Origin: Candidatus Kryptoniota bacterium
GTDB taxonomy: Bacteria > Bacteroidota > Ignavibacteria > Kryptoniales > Kryptoniaceae
Assembly: GCA_938074445.1 (NCBI GenBank)
Contig: CALJEK010000025.1
Span: forward strand, 1-64,000
DNA length: 64,000 nt
Reading direction: 5' to 3'
The notes under the pieces were generated by a model. It searched no databases. It was given only the letters and a program-made list of their open reading frames with translations, and was not told where the DNA came from. The position numbers and the translations under genes were made by a program. Numbering within the stretch: position 1 is the first letter of the stretch; each line of letters starts with the position of its first letter. Shown piece after piece: positions 8,336-18,054 of the stretch.

Positions 8336-9583
8336 TTAGTTATAAATCAAATATTTCTTCCGCACCTTTAGAAAATTTTTCAACTCATCTTCCCATGATT
8401 TTACTATCTCTTCGGGTCTCTTACCCTCATCGATCATCAATCTAATCTTATCTGTCCCCCATAGTCTATCTTGACCTGCTGTTCTCCATTTAAATTCTGT
8501 GGGATACATCTTTTTCAAAGTGTAAAGAATATAAACCGCGGTTTTGACTGGCTCAAACTTCTCGCGATCATAAACATTTAGAAAAACGCCTCGACACTTT
8601 TCACCTTCATACTTTGGATCAACTGTAACCTTTTCTATGTCAACTGGGATAAATTCAATCGGCTCAAATTTTATCCCGGGTAAATTATAAGAGTTAAGTT
8701 CAGTTGCCAATCTACTGGCATCAATCCATGGGGCACCAATCCACTCAAAGGGATGTGCTGTGCCTCTTCCTTCAGATACATTTGTTCCTTCAATAAAGCA
8801 TGTGGCAGTGTAAACGATAGCAGTTTTAAGCGTAATCATATTTGGAGACGGTTTAATCCACGGCAGACCAGTTTGATCAAACCACATTTCTCTTGAGTAA
8901 TTTTCCATTTTCACCACTATTAGATCAGCCTTTGCCCCCTTTTCAAGCCATCCCTCTTCATTGAACAACTTCGCAAGTTCTCCAACTGTCATCCCATGTG
9001 CAACTGGAATTGGGTGAAGCCCAACAAAAGATTTAAACCTCCCCTCAAGCACCGGACCATCCACATAGACCCCACGAATTGGATTTGGTCTATCAAGAAC
9101 GATAAACTTTTTGCCAAGTTCAGCGCATGCCTCCATGCAATAACTCATCGTTGAAATGTAAGTATAAAATCTTGCGCCAACATCTTGAATATCAAAAATT
9201 AACACATCAATATCCTTTAGCATCTCTGGCGTCGGTTTCTTAACCTCACCATAAAGAGAATATACCTTTATCCCCGTTTTAGTATCAACACCATGAGAAA
9301 TGCTTTTGCCATCTGGAACTTCTCCCCTTATCCCATGTTCAGGACCAAAAAGAGCCACAATTTTAACATCCGGCATTGAATTTAAAACATCAACGATATG
9401 CCTGCCATCAGGTAAAACCCCCGTATGATTCGTAACGATACCAATTTTCTTCCCCCTTATAATATCAAGATACCTTTCGAGGAAAACTTCAGCCCCTATT
9501 TTAACTCGATTACCTTGAGATAGCGATAAATTTAAGAGCAAAATGCTTAACACAATTATCTTTTTCATCTCTTGCGTTTGCAT
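8336..9583 (-). CDS. Exo-beta-N-acetylmuramidase NamZ-like protein (DUF1343, GH171)
   Basis: The 415-aa exported protein belongs to the family once called DUF1343. Its Bacillus member NamZ removes terminal MurNAc from peptidoglycan fragments. Marks: signal peptide (an internal ATG at 9568 gives the cleaner form MKKIIVLSILLLN), IGIVTNHTGVLPDGRHIVD, ALFGPEHGIRGE, DVGARFYTYISTM, LDRPNPIRG and SEGRGTAHPFEWIGAPW. The role here is probably recycling of murein sugars, which is an inference. It lies downstream of ndk with a hairpin between them. Confidence 0.88.
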   Translation of the reverse strand: MQTQEMKKIIVLSILLLNLSLSQGNRVKIGAEVFLERYLDIIRGKKIGIVTNHTGVLPDGRHIVDVLNSMPDVKIVALFGPEHGIRGEVPDGKSISHGVDTKTGIKVYSLYGEVKKPTPEMLKDIDVLIFDIQDVGARFYTYISTMSYCMEACAELGKKFIVLDRPNPIRGVYVDGPVLEGRFKSFVGLHPIPVAHGMTVGELAKLFNEEGWLEKGAKADLIVVKMENYSREMWFDQTGLPWIKPSPNMITLKTAIVYTATCFIEGTNVSEGRGTAHPFEWIGAPWIDASRLATELNSYNLPGIKFEPIEFIPVDIEKVTVDPKYEGEKCRGVFLNVYDREKFEPVKTAVYILYTLKKMYPTEFKWRTAGQDRLWGTDKIRLMIDEGKRPEEIVKSWEDELKNFLKVRKKYLIYN

Positions 9584-9595
9584 TAATTATTAAGA

Positions 9596-9637
9596 GCCGG
9601 GGCGATAGCCCGCGGCAAAGTTTCTAACTTTCGTTAG
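9596..9637 (-). other. Two hairpins between ndk and the NamZ-like gene
   Basis: On the minus strand the last codons of ndk form CTAAC-GAAA-GTTAG, a five-pair stem with a GNRA loop that includes the stop codon. Then comes GCCG-c-GGGC-TATC-GCCC-CGGC (9616-9596), an eight-pair GC-rich stem with one bulge. No T run follows, so this is more likely a transcript-stability or partial-termination element than a classic terminator. Confidence 0.4.
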
Positions 9638-10052
9638 ATATTAACTCGCTTTCCGAAAAGAAAAATGAAATTTCAATCTTTGCATTTTCAACCGAATCCG
9701 AGCCGTGAACGATATTTTCCTGCTTACTGTCCGCATATAACCTCCTTATGGTACCTTCCTTTGCCTCTTTTGGATCGGTTGCCCCGATAAGCTCCCTAAA
9801 ATCGTTCACAGCATTATCTTTTTCAAGAACCATAACAACGACTTTGCCAGAGTTCATAAATTTAACGAGATCATTATAAAAGGGCTTTTCCCTGTGAACA
9901 CTATAAAATGCCTTTGCTTGTTCAGTTGTTAATTTAAGCATTTTCAACGCAACAATTTTGAATCCAGCTTCTTCAATATGAGATATGACTTTTCCAATTA
10001 AATTTTTTCTTACGCAGTCAGGTTTAAGAATCGCAAGCGTTCTCTCTGCCAA
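9624..10052 (-). CDS. ndk: Nucleoside diphosphate kinase
   Basis: The 142-aa enzyme equalises NTP pools by phosphate transfer through a histidine. It begins [12 protein letters not shown], and the catalytic His is in [13 protein letters not shown] (about residue 115). Also present are [18 protein letters not shown] and [11 protein letters not shown]. The length is normal. It lies 26 bases downstream of sucD in the same direction. Confidence 0.97.
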   Translation of the reverse strand: MAERTLAILKPDCVRKNLIGKVISHIEEAGFKIVALKMLKLTTEQAKAFYSVHREKPFYNDLVKFMNSGKVVVMVLEKDNAVNDFRELIGATDPKEAKEGTIRRLYADSKQENIVHGSDSVENAKIEISFFFSESELISNES

Positions 10053-10078
10053 ATTTCATCCCGAATTTTGTTTTTAAT

Positions 10079-11050
10079 TCATTTTTTCCTCGATGAACTT
10101 TTTCTCTTTTTACTTTTTGCAGTCTTTTTCAACTTTTTTGATGAAGATGACATGACAAAAACTTTTCTTTTCGGTTTTTCACCCAAAACTTTCTTTACGG
10201 TTTCACCTATAACTGCTGGGTTCTCTATAACATAAATCCCAGCTTCCGCGAGCGCTTTCATTTTTTCCTGAGCAGTTCCCTTCCCACCCGAGATGATGGC
10301 ACCCGCATGCCCCATCCTTCTACCAGGCGGTGCTGTCCTACCAGCAATAAATCCAAAAACTGGTTTATCAACATAATTCTTGACGAATTCCGCTGCCTCC
10401 TCTTCAGCTGTTCCCCCAATTTCACCAATCATCACAATCGCCTCTGTTTCAGGGTCTTCGTTGAAAAGTTTAATTATATCCGTAAATTTCGACCCGATAA
10501 CTGGATCGCCCCCAATTCCAACGCAGGTTGATTGACCAAAACCAAGTTCCGTTAGCTGTTTCACCGCTTCATATGTTAATGTTCCACTTCTTGAAACAAG
10601 CCCAATTGTACCCTCTTTGTGAATGAATCCGGGCATTATCCCAACTTTTGCCTTACCAGGTGAAATTACCCCAGGACAGTTTGGACCTATAAGCCGTGAA
10701 TCCGTGTGCTTAAGATACTCATATACTTGAATCATATCTTTTGCCGGAATTCCTTCGGTTATACAAACTATAACTTTTATCCCGGCATCCGCTGCTTCAA
10801 TTATCGCATCAGGGGCAAATTGCGCGGGGACGAAAATAATAGAAGTATTTGCTCCCTCTTTTTCAACCGCCTCACGAACAGTGTTAAAAATTGGAATTTT
10901 ACCATCAAAAAAAGTTCCGCCTTTACCCGGGACAACCCCAGCGACGACATTTGTCCCGTATTCGATCATCTGTCTTGTGTGAAATGACCCTTCCCCACCT
11001 GTAATTCCTTGAACTACAAGACGTGTGCTTTTGTCAACAAGTATTGCCAT
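10079..11050 (-). CDS. sucD: Succinyl-CoA synthetase (ADP/GDP-forming) alpha subunit with basic tail
   Basis: This 323-aa subunit of the TCA-cycle enzyme binds CoA and carries the phospho-histidine. Seen are the CoA-binding Rossmann start [27 protein letters not shown], and [17 protein letters not shown] with the active His. The core ends near residue 298. About 25 further residues form a Ser/Lys/Arg-rich tail ([20 protein letters not shown]), which is not part of the usual enzyme. No sucC lies next to it. Confidence 0.95.
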   Translation of the reverse strand: MAILVDKSTRLVVQGITGGEGSFHTRQMIEYGTNVVAGVVPGKGGTFFDGKIPIFNTVREAVEKEGANTSIIFVPAQFAPDAIIEAADAGIKVIVCITEGIPAKDMIQVYEYLKHTDSRLIGPNCPGVISPGKAKVGIMPGFIHKEGTIGLVSRSGTLTYEAVKQLTELGFGQSTCVGIGGDPVIGSKFTDIIKLFNEDPETEAIVMIGEIGGTAEEEAAEFVKNYVDKPVFGFIAGRTAPPGRRMGHAGAIISGGKGTAQEKMKALAEAGIYVIENPAVIGETVKKVLGEKPKRKVFVMSSSSKKLKKTAKSKKRKSSSRKK

Positions 11051-11088
11051 TTTTCAATCTAAATTTATTTTTACAGTGGATTGTTAAC

Positions 11089-12534
11089 TTACTCAGAAAA
11101 ATTTTTCTCCAAAAAATCTGAAACTTTCAAAATTGTTCCCTCATCAAATTGCTTGCCTATGATTTGCATTCCAATCGGTAGACCCTTGCTATCAAACCCA
11201 GCGGGGACATTTATAGCAGGGACGCCTGCAAGATTAACTGAAACAGTGTAAATATCAGAAAGATACATCTTCAAAGGGTCATCCGTTTTCTCACCAAGTT
11301 TAAAAGCTGTAGTGGGCGATGTTGGTGTAATTATAATATCTACTTTCTCAAACGCCTTATCGAAATCTTCCTTTATCAAACGTCTCACCTTTTGCGCTTT
11401 GCGATAATAAGCTTCATAATATCCAGCCGAAAGAACATAAGTTCCAAGCATGATTCTTCTCTTGACCTCCGGACCAAATCCTTCACTTCTTGACTTCACA
11501 TACATCTCATATAAACTTTTAGCCTTTGGAGACCGATACCCATATCTTGCCCCATCATAACGAGCAAGATTTGAAGAAGCCTCAGCTGTGACAAGTATAT
11601 AATAGGTTGGGATGTTATATTCGGTATGTGGTAGTGAAATTTTTTCAATTATTGCGCCATTTTCTTTCAAAAAATCGAGCCTTTTTTCAATCGCCCCTTT
11701 TATCTCGTCATCCAAACCCTCGGAAAAATATTCGGTGGGAACTCCAACTCTTAAACCTTTAACATCTTTATCAAGATAGCTTAAATAATCAGGCACAGGC
11801 ACATCTGCAGATGTTGAGTCATTTTCATCATGCCCAGCGATAACTTGTAAAACAAGCGCAACATCTTTTGTTGAATTTCCCAATGGACCAATCACGTCAA
11901 ATGAAGAAGCAAAAGCCACCAACCCAAATCTTGACACCCTTCCATAAGTTGGCTTTAAACCATAAACCCCGCAAAACGCCGCTGGCTGTCTTATCGAACC
12001 ACCCGTATCTGAACCAAGTGCAGTTGTTGAAAGCCCAGCAGCAACAGCAACAGCGCTACCACCGCTCGACCCTCCCGGAACCCTCGCCTCATCATAAGGA
12101 TTTAAAGTTGGTCCAAAATAAGAATTTTCAGTTGATGAGCCCATCGCAAACTCATCGAGGTTAGTCTTTCCAATCACAATTGCGTCCTCACTTAAAAGTC
12201 GCTCAACTGCGGTCGCGTTATAAATTGAAACAAAATTTTCAAGTATCTTTGAAGCGCAGGTGCATTTTTCGCCCTTCACACAGATATTATCCTTAATCGC
12301 AATCACCATCCCAGCGAGCTTCCCAACTCGACCAGTCTTTACCTTTTCATCTATTTCAATCGCCCGCTGAGTTGCTTTCTCCTCAAAAACACTTAAAAAA
12401 GCATTTAACCTTTTAAACTCCTTTATCTTTTCAAGATATCGTTTGACAACGGATTCACAAGTCAATTCCCCCGAGAGAAGTTTTTCCCTTATCTGATCAT
12501 AGGTTAGAACATCAAATTTTTTGGTGATTATCAT
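11089..12534 (-). CDS. gatA: Aspartyl/glutamyl-tRNA amidotransferase subunit A
   Basis: The 481-aa amidase-signature protein releases ammonia from glutamine to convert Glu-tRNA(Gln) (or Asp-tRNA(Asn)) to the amide form in the GatCAB complex. The Ser-cisSer-Lys triad lies in [25 protein letters not shown] and [16 protein letters not shown]. The length fits GatA. gatB and gatC are not nearby. The start overlaps the preceding Tat gene stop (ATGA), so translation is coupled. Confidence 0.96.
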   Translation of the reverse strand: MIITKKFDVLTYDQIREKLLSGELTCESVVKRYLEKIKEFKRLNAFLSVFEEKATQRAIEIDEKVKTGRVGKLAGMVIAIKDNICVKGEKCTCASKILENFVSIYNATAVERLLSEDAIVIGKTNLDEFAMGSSTENSYFGPTLNPYDEARVPGGSSGGSAVAVAAGLSTTALGSDTGGSIRQPAAFCGVYGLKPTYGRVSRFGLVAFASSFDVIGPLGNSTKDVALVLQVIAGHDENDSTSADVPVPDYLSYLDKDVKGLRVGVPTEYFSEGLDDEIKGAIEKRLDFLKENGAIIEKISLPHTEYNIPTYYILVTAEASSNLARYDGARYGYRSPKAKSLYEMYVKSRSEGFGPEVKRRIMLGTYVLSAGYYEAYYRKAQKVRRLIKEDFDKAFEKVDIIITPTSPTTAFKLGEKTDDPLKMYLSDIYTVSVNLAGVPAINVPAGFDSKGLPIGMQIIGKQFDEGTILKVSDFLEKNFSE

Positions 12535-12950
12535 TTCTTTTTTGATTTTGTTTTCTTCCGGGCGAGATTTTTCTTGCCTCGACCAACTTTTTTAACTTCT
12601 TTTCTTTCAGAAGCTTTGGGTTTATCATTTTTCCCATGTTTCAATTCAGTTGTCGCATCGACATCAGCAGCTCCTGAAGATTGTTCGCCTTCTTTTACAA
12701 ATTTCAAATCCTCAAGGTCATTTGGACCAGACTTCACCTCTGATTGAGATGCTGAAGAAGTAAATTCAGAATTTAAAACAATCCTAGTTACGCTTTGAAT
12801 TTCACTTTGGACATCTTGCATTGCCTTTCTAAATTCGCGAATAGCTTTGCCGAACGTTCTCGCAATATCAGGGATTTTCTTCGGTCCAAAAAATATCAAA
12901 ATAAACAACGCTATTACAAGAAGTTCACCAAAGCCTATGTTATCAAACAT
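12531..12950 (-). CDS. TatA/TatB-like twin-arginine translocase subunit with long basic tail
   Basis: The 139-aa protein has one N-terminal membrane helix (about 7-22), then [28 protein letters not shown], the hinge and amphipathic helix of TatA/TatB proteins. The rest is a long polar tail ending in a Lys/Arg-rich run. [11 protein letters not shown] with a Glu in the helix and the length are TatB-like, while FGPKKIP is TatA-like. FCB genomes often have only TatA-type paralogs, so I do not decide. AGGAGGTG supports the start. It lies directly after a second, shorter TatA gene. Confidence 0.9.
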   Translation of the reverse strand: MFDNIGFGELLVIALFILIFFGPKKIPDIARTFGKAIREFRKAMQDVQSEIQSVTRIVLNSEFTSSASQSEVKSGPNDLEDLKFVKEGEQSSGAADVDATTELKHGKNDKPKASERKEVKKVGRGKKNLARKKTKSKKK

Positions 12951-12984
12951 ATCAACACCTCCTGCGTTGACAAATTATTTAAAC

Positions 12985-13182
12985 CTATTCTTTTTTCTCG
13001 CTCTTTTGCTCAATTTCCTTTGGCTTTTCATCCTGGGCTGGTTCTTCCTCACGAAGCGCTTTCTTAAATTCTTTTATCCCACTACCAAGTCCACGGGCAA
13101 GTTCAGGAAGACGTCTTCCTCCGAAAAGTATTAACAAGACAATAAGGATTAAAAGTAATTCTTGCCACCCAAGTCCAAACAT
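12985..13182 (-). CDS. tatA: Sec-independent translocase TatA
   Basis: The 65-aa protein has a short N-terminal helix [39 protein letters not shown], the standard TatA layout of membrane helix, FG hinge and amphipathic helix, followed by an acidic and lysine-rich tail. AAAGGTGA lies six bases before the ATG. It forms a pair with the longer TatA/B-like gene. TatC is encoded separately at 49190-49960, so the window holds a full set of translocase components at two sites. Confidence 0.94.
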   Translation of the reverse strand: MFGLGWQELLLILIVLLILFGGRRLPELARGLGSGIKEFKKALREEEPAQDEKPKEIEQKSEKKE

Positions 13183-13217
13183 GACAAATCACCTTTTTAG
13201 TTTTTAGTAGTTTAAAT

Positions 13218-13943
13218 TTATCTGCTCAAAGTTTCTTCTATAAGTGAAAGAGAATAAATCAAAGAGTTAAAAATTTTCGCACCATCTGTGCACCCAAGCA
13301 CTGGATCAGAACATCTCTCAGGATGAGGCATCATACCAAGAACATTGCCTTTTTCGTTTATTATCCCAGCGATGTTATAAATTGAGCCGTTTGGGTTTGA
13401 ATCTTCCGTTATATTTCCTTCTTTATCACAATATCTGAAAACCACTTGATTGTTATCAATTAACCTTTTCAATGTTTCATCATCAACGTAATAATTTCCA
13501 TCTCCATGTGCAATGGGAAGTTTTAAAACTTCTCCTTCATCGCAAAGTGATGTAAAAAGCGTATCATTGTTTTCAACCCTTACATAAACATACTTACAAA
13601 CAAACCTTAAAGATGAATTTCTCAGCAACGCCCCAGGCAGAAGACCCGCCTCAACGAGAATTTGAAAACCGTTACAGATTCCAAGAACCTTGCCACCTTG
13701 CTTTGCAAACCTTACGACATCCTTCATAATTGGGGAAAACCTTGCAATTGCACCGGGTCTTAAGTAATCCCCGTATGAAAAACCACCAGGCAAAATCACA
13801 ACATCGACATCCCCAACTGAACTATCTTTATGCCAGATAAACTTAACATTCTGACCAAAAATTTTCTCCAAAACAAAGTAAGTATCGTAATCACAATTTG
13901 AACCCGGGAAAACGACAACACCAAATTTAAGTTTAGATGTCAT
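13218..13943 (-). CDS. purQ: Phosphoribosylformylglycinamidine synthase subunit PurQ (glutaminase)
   Basis: This 241-aa class I glutaminase feeds ammonia to PurL in purine synthesis. Marks are [29 protein letters not shown], the nucleophile cysteine in [10 protein letters not shown], and the His in [14 protein letters not shown] at 13943 gives the usual N-terminus. The frame stays open to a TTG at 13982 and no convincing ribosome site decides between them. PurS, its partner subunit, is 46 kb away at 59618. Confidence 0.95.
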   Translation of the reverse strand: MTSKLKFGVVVFPGSNCDYDTYFVLEKIFGQNVKFIWHKDSSVGDVDVVILPGGFSYGDYLRPGAIARFSPIMKDVVRFAKQGGKVLGICNGFQILVEAGLLPGALLRNSSLRFVCKYVYVRVENNDTLFTSLCDEGEVLKLPIAHGDGNYYVDDETLKRLIDNNQVVFRYCDKEGNITEDSNPNGSIYNIAGIINEKGNVLGMMPHPERCSDPVLGCTDGAKIFNSLIYSLSLIEETLSR

Positions 13944-14009
13944 ACTTTTGGCGGTTTTATATTCTTTGCTCAAATTTAACAAAAAATGAGCAAAATAAAA
14001 ATTACCCCC

Positions 14010-15623
14010 TTAAATCCGAATGTCTTGAATTATTGTATCTTTAAGCCAGTTCTCATCATCTCGGTATGGATAATCGGTTGTGTAATGAAGCCCCCGACTT
14101 TCCTTTCGCATCAAAGCGGATCGGATAATTAACAGTGCAACTGTCGCGAGGTTTCTAAGTTCAATTATGTTCGCTGTTACTTTGGTTTTTTTATAAAATT
14201 CCTCTATCTCATTTGCAATCAGTTCAATTCTTCTTTTTGCTCGTTCAAGCCTTAATGTCGAGCGAACAATTCCAACATAATCCCACATCAATTGTTGAAT
14301 CTCTCTTTTATCGTGTGATATCAAAACCCATTCTTCTGTGTTGAATACTCCCGTATCAATCCAATCCGGAATATCGGGAAATTTGAAAAAATTTTCCTTG
14401 ACAAATCTAATTGAATCAGTCGCAGCTCTATCAGAAAAAACGAGGGCTTCAAGAAGCGAATTGCTCGCAAGCCGATTTGCGCCATGAACACCTGTCATCG
14501 CCGTCTCGCCTGCAGCATAAAGCCCAACTATTGAGGTTCTACCCCATAAGTCAGTAACAACACCACCGCATGAATAATGCGCTGCTGGAACAACCGGAAT
14601 TGGCTCTTTAGTGATATCGATCTTGAACTCGAGACATTTTTCATAAATATGGGGGAATCTGTCCTTAACTTTATCTGGGTCAAGATGGGTTAAATCAAGA
14701 TAAACATATTCATCGCCGGACTTTTTAAGCTCTGTATCAATTGCCCGCGCGACAATATCTCTTGGAGCAAGGGAACCGCGCGGATCGTATTTTTTCATAA
14801 AATCCTCCCCATTTTTCGTCCTTAAAATCCCGCCAAACCCACGAACAGCCTCAGATATTAAAAAAGCTGGCGAACCCGAATTATAAAGCGTTGTTGGATG
14901 AAACTGGATAAATTCCATATTCCCAATCTTTGCCCCAGCCCTGTAAGCCATCGCAACACCATCGCCTGTAGCTATTGCGGGATTAGTTGTATGAAGATAA
15001 ACTTGACCAAGTCCACCAGTTGCAAGCATTGTAACCTTTGATAAAAATTTCTTCACCTGTCCCGTTTTAGCATCAAGCGCATAAACTCCCCAACAATGTA
15101 TGTTATCAACTTTTTTGCTTTTATCAATCCCAACGAGATGATGCTCAGTGATCAAATCAATCGCTACATGGTGTTCGAATATCTTCACATTAGGATGGCT
15201 TAAAACTTTTTCAAGAAGCGCTCTTTCTATTTCTCTTCCAGTTAAGTCTTTTGCATGCACAATTCTACTTCTTGAATGTCCCCCTTCCATCCCAAGGTCA
15301 AGTTTCCCATTTTGCGTTCGTGTAAATTCAACCCCAATTTTTATCAATTCCTCAACTTTCTTCGGACCCTCATAAACCATAACTTCAACTGCTTCACGAT
15401 TGCAAAGTCCCGCTCCTGCGTTTAATGTATCTTGAATATGAAGTTCATAAGAATCATCAGGCGAAAAAACAGATGCAATCCCACCCTGAGCATAATTCGT
15501 ATTTGATTCTGCCCTTTCCTTTTTAGTGATTATAACGACGCGACCATAGTCTGCAACCTTCAAAGCGTAAAATAAACCTGCGATCCCGCTACCAATTACA
15601 AGAAAATCAGATACTATCTCCAT
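14010..15623 (-). CDS. nadB: L-aspartate oxidase
   Basis: The 537-aa flavoprotein oxidises aspartate to iminoaspartate, the first step of de novo NAD synthesis. Seen are the FAD dinucleotide motif [71 protein letters not shown] and [20 protein letters not shown]-terminal helical domain completes the succinate dehydrogenase/fumarate reductase-like fold. It lies five bases downstream of nadC. NadA is not in the window. Confidence 0.96.
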   Translation of the reverse strand: MEIVSDFLVIGSGIAGLFYALKVADYGRVVIITKKERAESNTNYAQGGIASVFSPDDSYELHIQDTLNAGAGLCNREAVEVMVYEGPKKVEELIKIGVEFTRTQNGKLDLGMEGGHSRSRIVHAKDLTGREIERALLEKVLSHPNVKIFEHHVAIDLITEHHLVGIDKSKKVDNIHCWGVYALDAKTGQVKKFLSKVTMLATGGLGQVYLHTTNPAIATGDGVAMAYRAGAKIGNMEFIQFHPTTLYNSGSPAFLISEAVRGFGGILRTKNGEDFMKKYDPRGSLAPRDIVARAIDTELKKSGDEYVYLDLTHLDPDKVKDRFPHIYEKCLEFKIDITKEPIPVVPAAHYSCGGVVTDLWGRTSIVGLYAAGETAMTGVHGANRLASNSLLEALVFSDRAATDSIRFVKENFFKFPDIPDWIDTGVFNTEEWVLISHDKREIQQLMWDYVGIVRSTLRLERAKRRIELIANEIEEFYKKTKVTANIIELRNLATVALLIIRSALMRKESRGLHYTTDYPYRDDENWLKDTIIQDIRI

Positions 15624-15628
15624 TTAAA

Positions 15629-16507
15629 TTAAATTTTTATTTCAAGTGAAATATCAAGAGCCTTCGGCGAATGTGTTAACATCCCAATTGATATATAGTC
15701 AACACCAGTTTCGGCAATCTGACGAACATTCTCAAGCGTAATTCCACCAGATGCCTCAACCTCAAATTTACCATCGATTAAATCAACAGCCTTCCTCAAA
15801 TCATCAACGCTGAAATTATCAAGCAAAACCCTATCAATCTCATCAAACTTTAAAATCTTTTTGACCTCATCAAGATTTTGTGCCTCAACTTCAATTTTTA
15901 AATCAATATTTTTTTCCTTCACATACTTTAAACATCTCTCAACAGCCTTTTCAATGCCTCCAGCAATCGCAATATGATTATCCTTTATCAAAATCATATC
16001 GTATAACCCAAATCTATGATTTACACCACCGCCAATTTCAACGGCAAGTTTATCAATTAATCTAAGCCCAGGGGCTGTCTTTCTCGTGTCGGTTATTTTT
16101 GCTTTCGTTCCTTTAACCGCCTCAACGAATTTTCTCGTAAGCGTCGCAATCCCGCTCATTCTTTGGAGGAAATTAAGCGCAACCCTTTCTGAAGTCAAAA
16201 TACTTCGAGCATCCCCACTTACAACGCCAATAATATCACCCCTTTTTACTAAATCCCCATCAGAAACAGTTGGAATAAAACTTAAATTTGGATCGACGTT
16301 TTTAAACACAATCCAAGCAACATCAACTCCAGCTATAACCCCATCATCTTTAACAAGAAATTCAGCGCTTGCTTCTATAAATTCTTCGCCGATAACAGAC
16401 ATTGTAGTTATATCCCCGTAACCGACATCCTCAACCAACGCCCTCTTTACAACTTCTGCTATTTGTTCCTCAATAGAAAAATTTCTCATTCTAAATTCAT
16501 CCATCAT
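15629..16507 (-). CDS. nadC: Nicotinate-nucleotide pyrophosphorylase (carboxylating)
   Basis: The roughly 292-aa enzyme makes nicotinate mononucleotide from quinolinate and PRPP. Motifs: ALVEDVGYGDIT, ILTSERVALNFLQRMSGIAT, DTRKTAPGLR, EIGGGVNHRFGLYDMILIKDNH and EASGGI. The start is uncertain. ATGs at 16519, 16507, 16504 and 16489 are all possible, and the first three overlap the end of the Trm112 gene. I chose 16507. It is in an operon with nadB. Confidence 0.96.
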   Translation of the reverse strand: MMDEFRMRNFSIEEQIAEVVKRALVEDVGYGDITTMSVIGEEFIEASAEFLVKDDGVIAGVDVAWIVFKNVDPNLSFIPTVSDGDLVKRGDIIGVVSGDARSILTSERVALNFLQRMSGIATLTRKFVEAVKGTKAKITDTRKTAPGLRLIDKLAVEIGGGVNHRFGLYDMILIKDNHIAIAGGIEKAVERCLKYVKEKNIDLKIEVEAQNLDEVKKILKFDEIDRVLLDNFSVDDLRKAVDLIDGKFEVEASGGITLENVRQIAETGVDYISIGMLTHSPKALDISLEIKI

Positions 16508-16664
16508 TACTTTCTTCATCAACAAGCAAAATTGGGATGCCGTCTCTTATTTCGTAATTTTTACCACATTTCTTGCAAACGAGCGATTCAGGCTCATCAA
16601 CATATTCAAGGTCACCTTTACACTTTGGACACGCAAGAATTTTTAACAGTTCTTTGTCAAACAT
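16497..16664 (-). CDS. Trm112-family small zinc-binding protein
   Basis: The 55-aa protein starts at ATG 16664 (MFDKELLKILACPKCKG). It has two CxxC pairs (CPKC and CKKC) forming a zinc knuckle, then YEIRDGIPILLVDE, as in the YcaR/Trm112 family. Eukaryotic Trm112 activates methyltransferases; the bacterial role is not established. It is packed between the thioesterase and nadC with overlapping or near-touching ends. Confidence 0.88.
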   Translation of the reverse strand: MFDKELLKILACPKCKGDLEYVDEPESLVCKKCGKNYEIRDGIPILLVDEESNDG

Positions 16665-16668
16665 AAAA

Positions 16669-17100
16669 TTAACAGTTTTTGTTTTTGCATGCTTTGAATT
16701 GTTCAAGCACAAAATTCATAAAAACATCCGGCGGTTTGATGGGTTTGTATGATTTCGCATCTAAAAAGACATGCTCCGTATACCCCTCAGCGATCAGTTC
16801 GTCATCAACATCACGATAAACTTCATATTCAAGCCGAAACTTCAAATTCGGGATTTCTTTCATATAAGTTTCAATTCTCAGCAAGTCGTCGTAATAAGCA
16901 GGCTTTTTAAACTTAGCGTATGCTTCAAGCACTGGAATTAAATAACCCATCCTTTCAATTTCACTATATGGGAGACCATAATCCCTTAAAAGTTCAGTCC
17001 TCGCCCATTCAAAATACTCAAAAAACTTAGCGTGATAAACAAACTTCATCTGATCCGTATCGGAATATCTAACCCTAATTTTAAAAATGTGCTTAATCAT
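16669..17100 (-). CDS. YbgC/FadM-type acyl-CoA thioesterase
   Basis: The 143-aa hotdog-fold protein has the signature [28 protein letters not shown], where the Asp is the likely catalytic residue of 4-hydroxybenzoyl-CoA thioesterase relatives. The start is fixed by GGGAGGA directly before an ATG whose bases overlap the accA stop (ATGA). The upstream TTG at 17109 is rejected. The position next to accA suggests a role in acyl-CoA turnover. Confidence 0.9.
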   Translation of the reverse strand: MIKHIFKIRVRYSDTDQMKFVYHAKFFEYFEWARTELLRDYGLPYSEIERMGYLIPVLEAYAKFKKPAYYDDLLRIETYMKEIPNLKFRLEYEVYRDVDDELIAEGYTEHVFLDAKSYKPIKPPDVFMNFVLEQFKACKNKNC

Positions 17101-18053
17101 TCCTCCCAAAACCCCATTTTTCTATATTTTTTTATCCTCATCTCAACAAGTTTTTGAGGCTTAATATTAGAAAGTGCTTCAAGTTCCTCAATTAAAATTT
17201 CCCTTAAAATCCTCGCTGCCTCTTTATGATCGCGGTGAGCACCCCCAAGTGGCTCAGGAACTATTCGGTCAATCACGCCAAGCTTTATCAAATCTTGGGC
17301 TGTAAGTTTCAACTGCTCCGCTGCCTGCTCTTTATAATCCCAACTTCTCCACAATATACTTGAGCATGATTCAGGAGCAATGACGGAATACCACGCATGC
17401 TCAAGCATTAAAACCCTATCCCCAACTCCAATTCCAAGCGCTCCACCGCTTGCACCTTCACCAATTATGACGACAACAATTGGAACTTGAAGCCTTGCCA
17501 TCTCAAAGAGATTCCTTGCAATTGCTTCCGCTTGACCTCGCTCTTCAGCTCCGATCCCCGGATAAGCCCCAGGTGTATCTATCAAGGTTATAACTGGTTT
17601 ATTAAATTTCTCCGCAAGTTTCATCAATCTCAACGCTTTCCTATATCCCTCGGGGTGTGGCATTCCAAAATTTCTATAAAGATTCGACTTCGTATCACGC
17701 CCCTTTTGAGTTCCAATTACCATAACAGTTCTATTATCAAGCCGAGCAAATCCACCAATCATAGCCTTGTCATCACCAAAATATCTATCACCGTGCAATT
17801 CAACAAAATCGCTCATCATCAGATAAATATAATCAAGCGGATAAGGTCTATCGGGATGCCTTGCTATTTGAACTTTCTGCCAGCGTGTGAGATTTGAATA
17901 AATGTTCACTTTCAGCTCCTCAACCTTGCTCTCGAGCTTTTTTATTTCCTCACTTAAATCGACCCCACCACTATTGGCAAATTTCCGCATCTCCTCAATT
18001 TTTTGCTCGAGTTCAATTATCGGCTTTTCAAAGTCAAGGATAAACTTTGACAT
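17097..18053 (-). CDS. accA: Acetyl-CoA carboxylase carboxyltransferase subunit alpha
   Basis: The 318-aa protein is one half of the carboxyltransferase that makes malonyl-CoA. It has an N-terminal helical part with coiled-coil character ([17 protein letters not shown]), [60 protein letters not shown] and [15 protein letters not shown]. The length is normal. accD is not adjacent. It starts two bases after the stop of the last polysaccharide gene. Confidence 0.97.
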   Translation of the reverse strand: MSKFILDFEKPIIELEQKIEEMRKFANSGGVDLSEEIKKLESKVEELKVNIYSNLTRWQKVQIARHPDRPYPLDYIYLMMSDFVELHGDRYFGDDKAMIGGFARLDNRTVMVIGTQKGRDTKSNLYRNFGMPHPEGYRKALRLMKLAEKFNKPVITLIDTPGAYPGIGAEERGQAEAIARNLFEMARLQVPIVVVIIGEGASGGALGIGVGDRVLMLEHAWYSVIAPESCSSILWRSWDYKEQAAEQLKLTAQDLIKLGVIDRIVPEPLGGAHRDHKEAARILREILIEELEALSNIKPQKLVEMRIKKYRKMGFWEE

Positions 18054-18054
18054 C

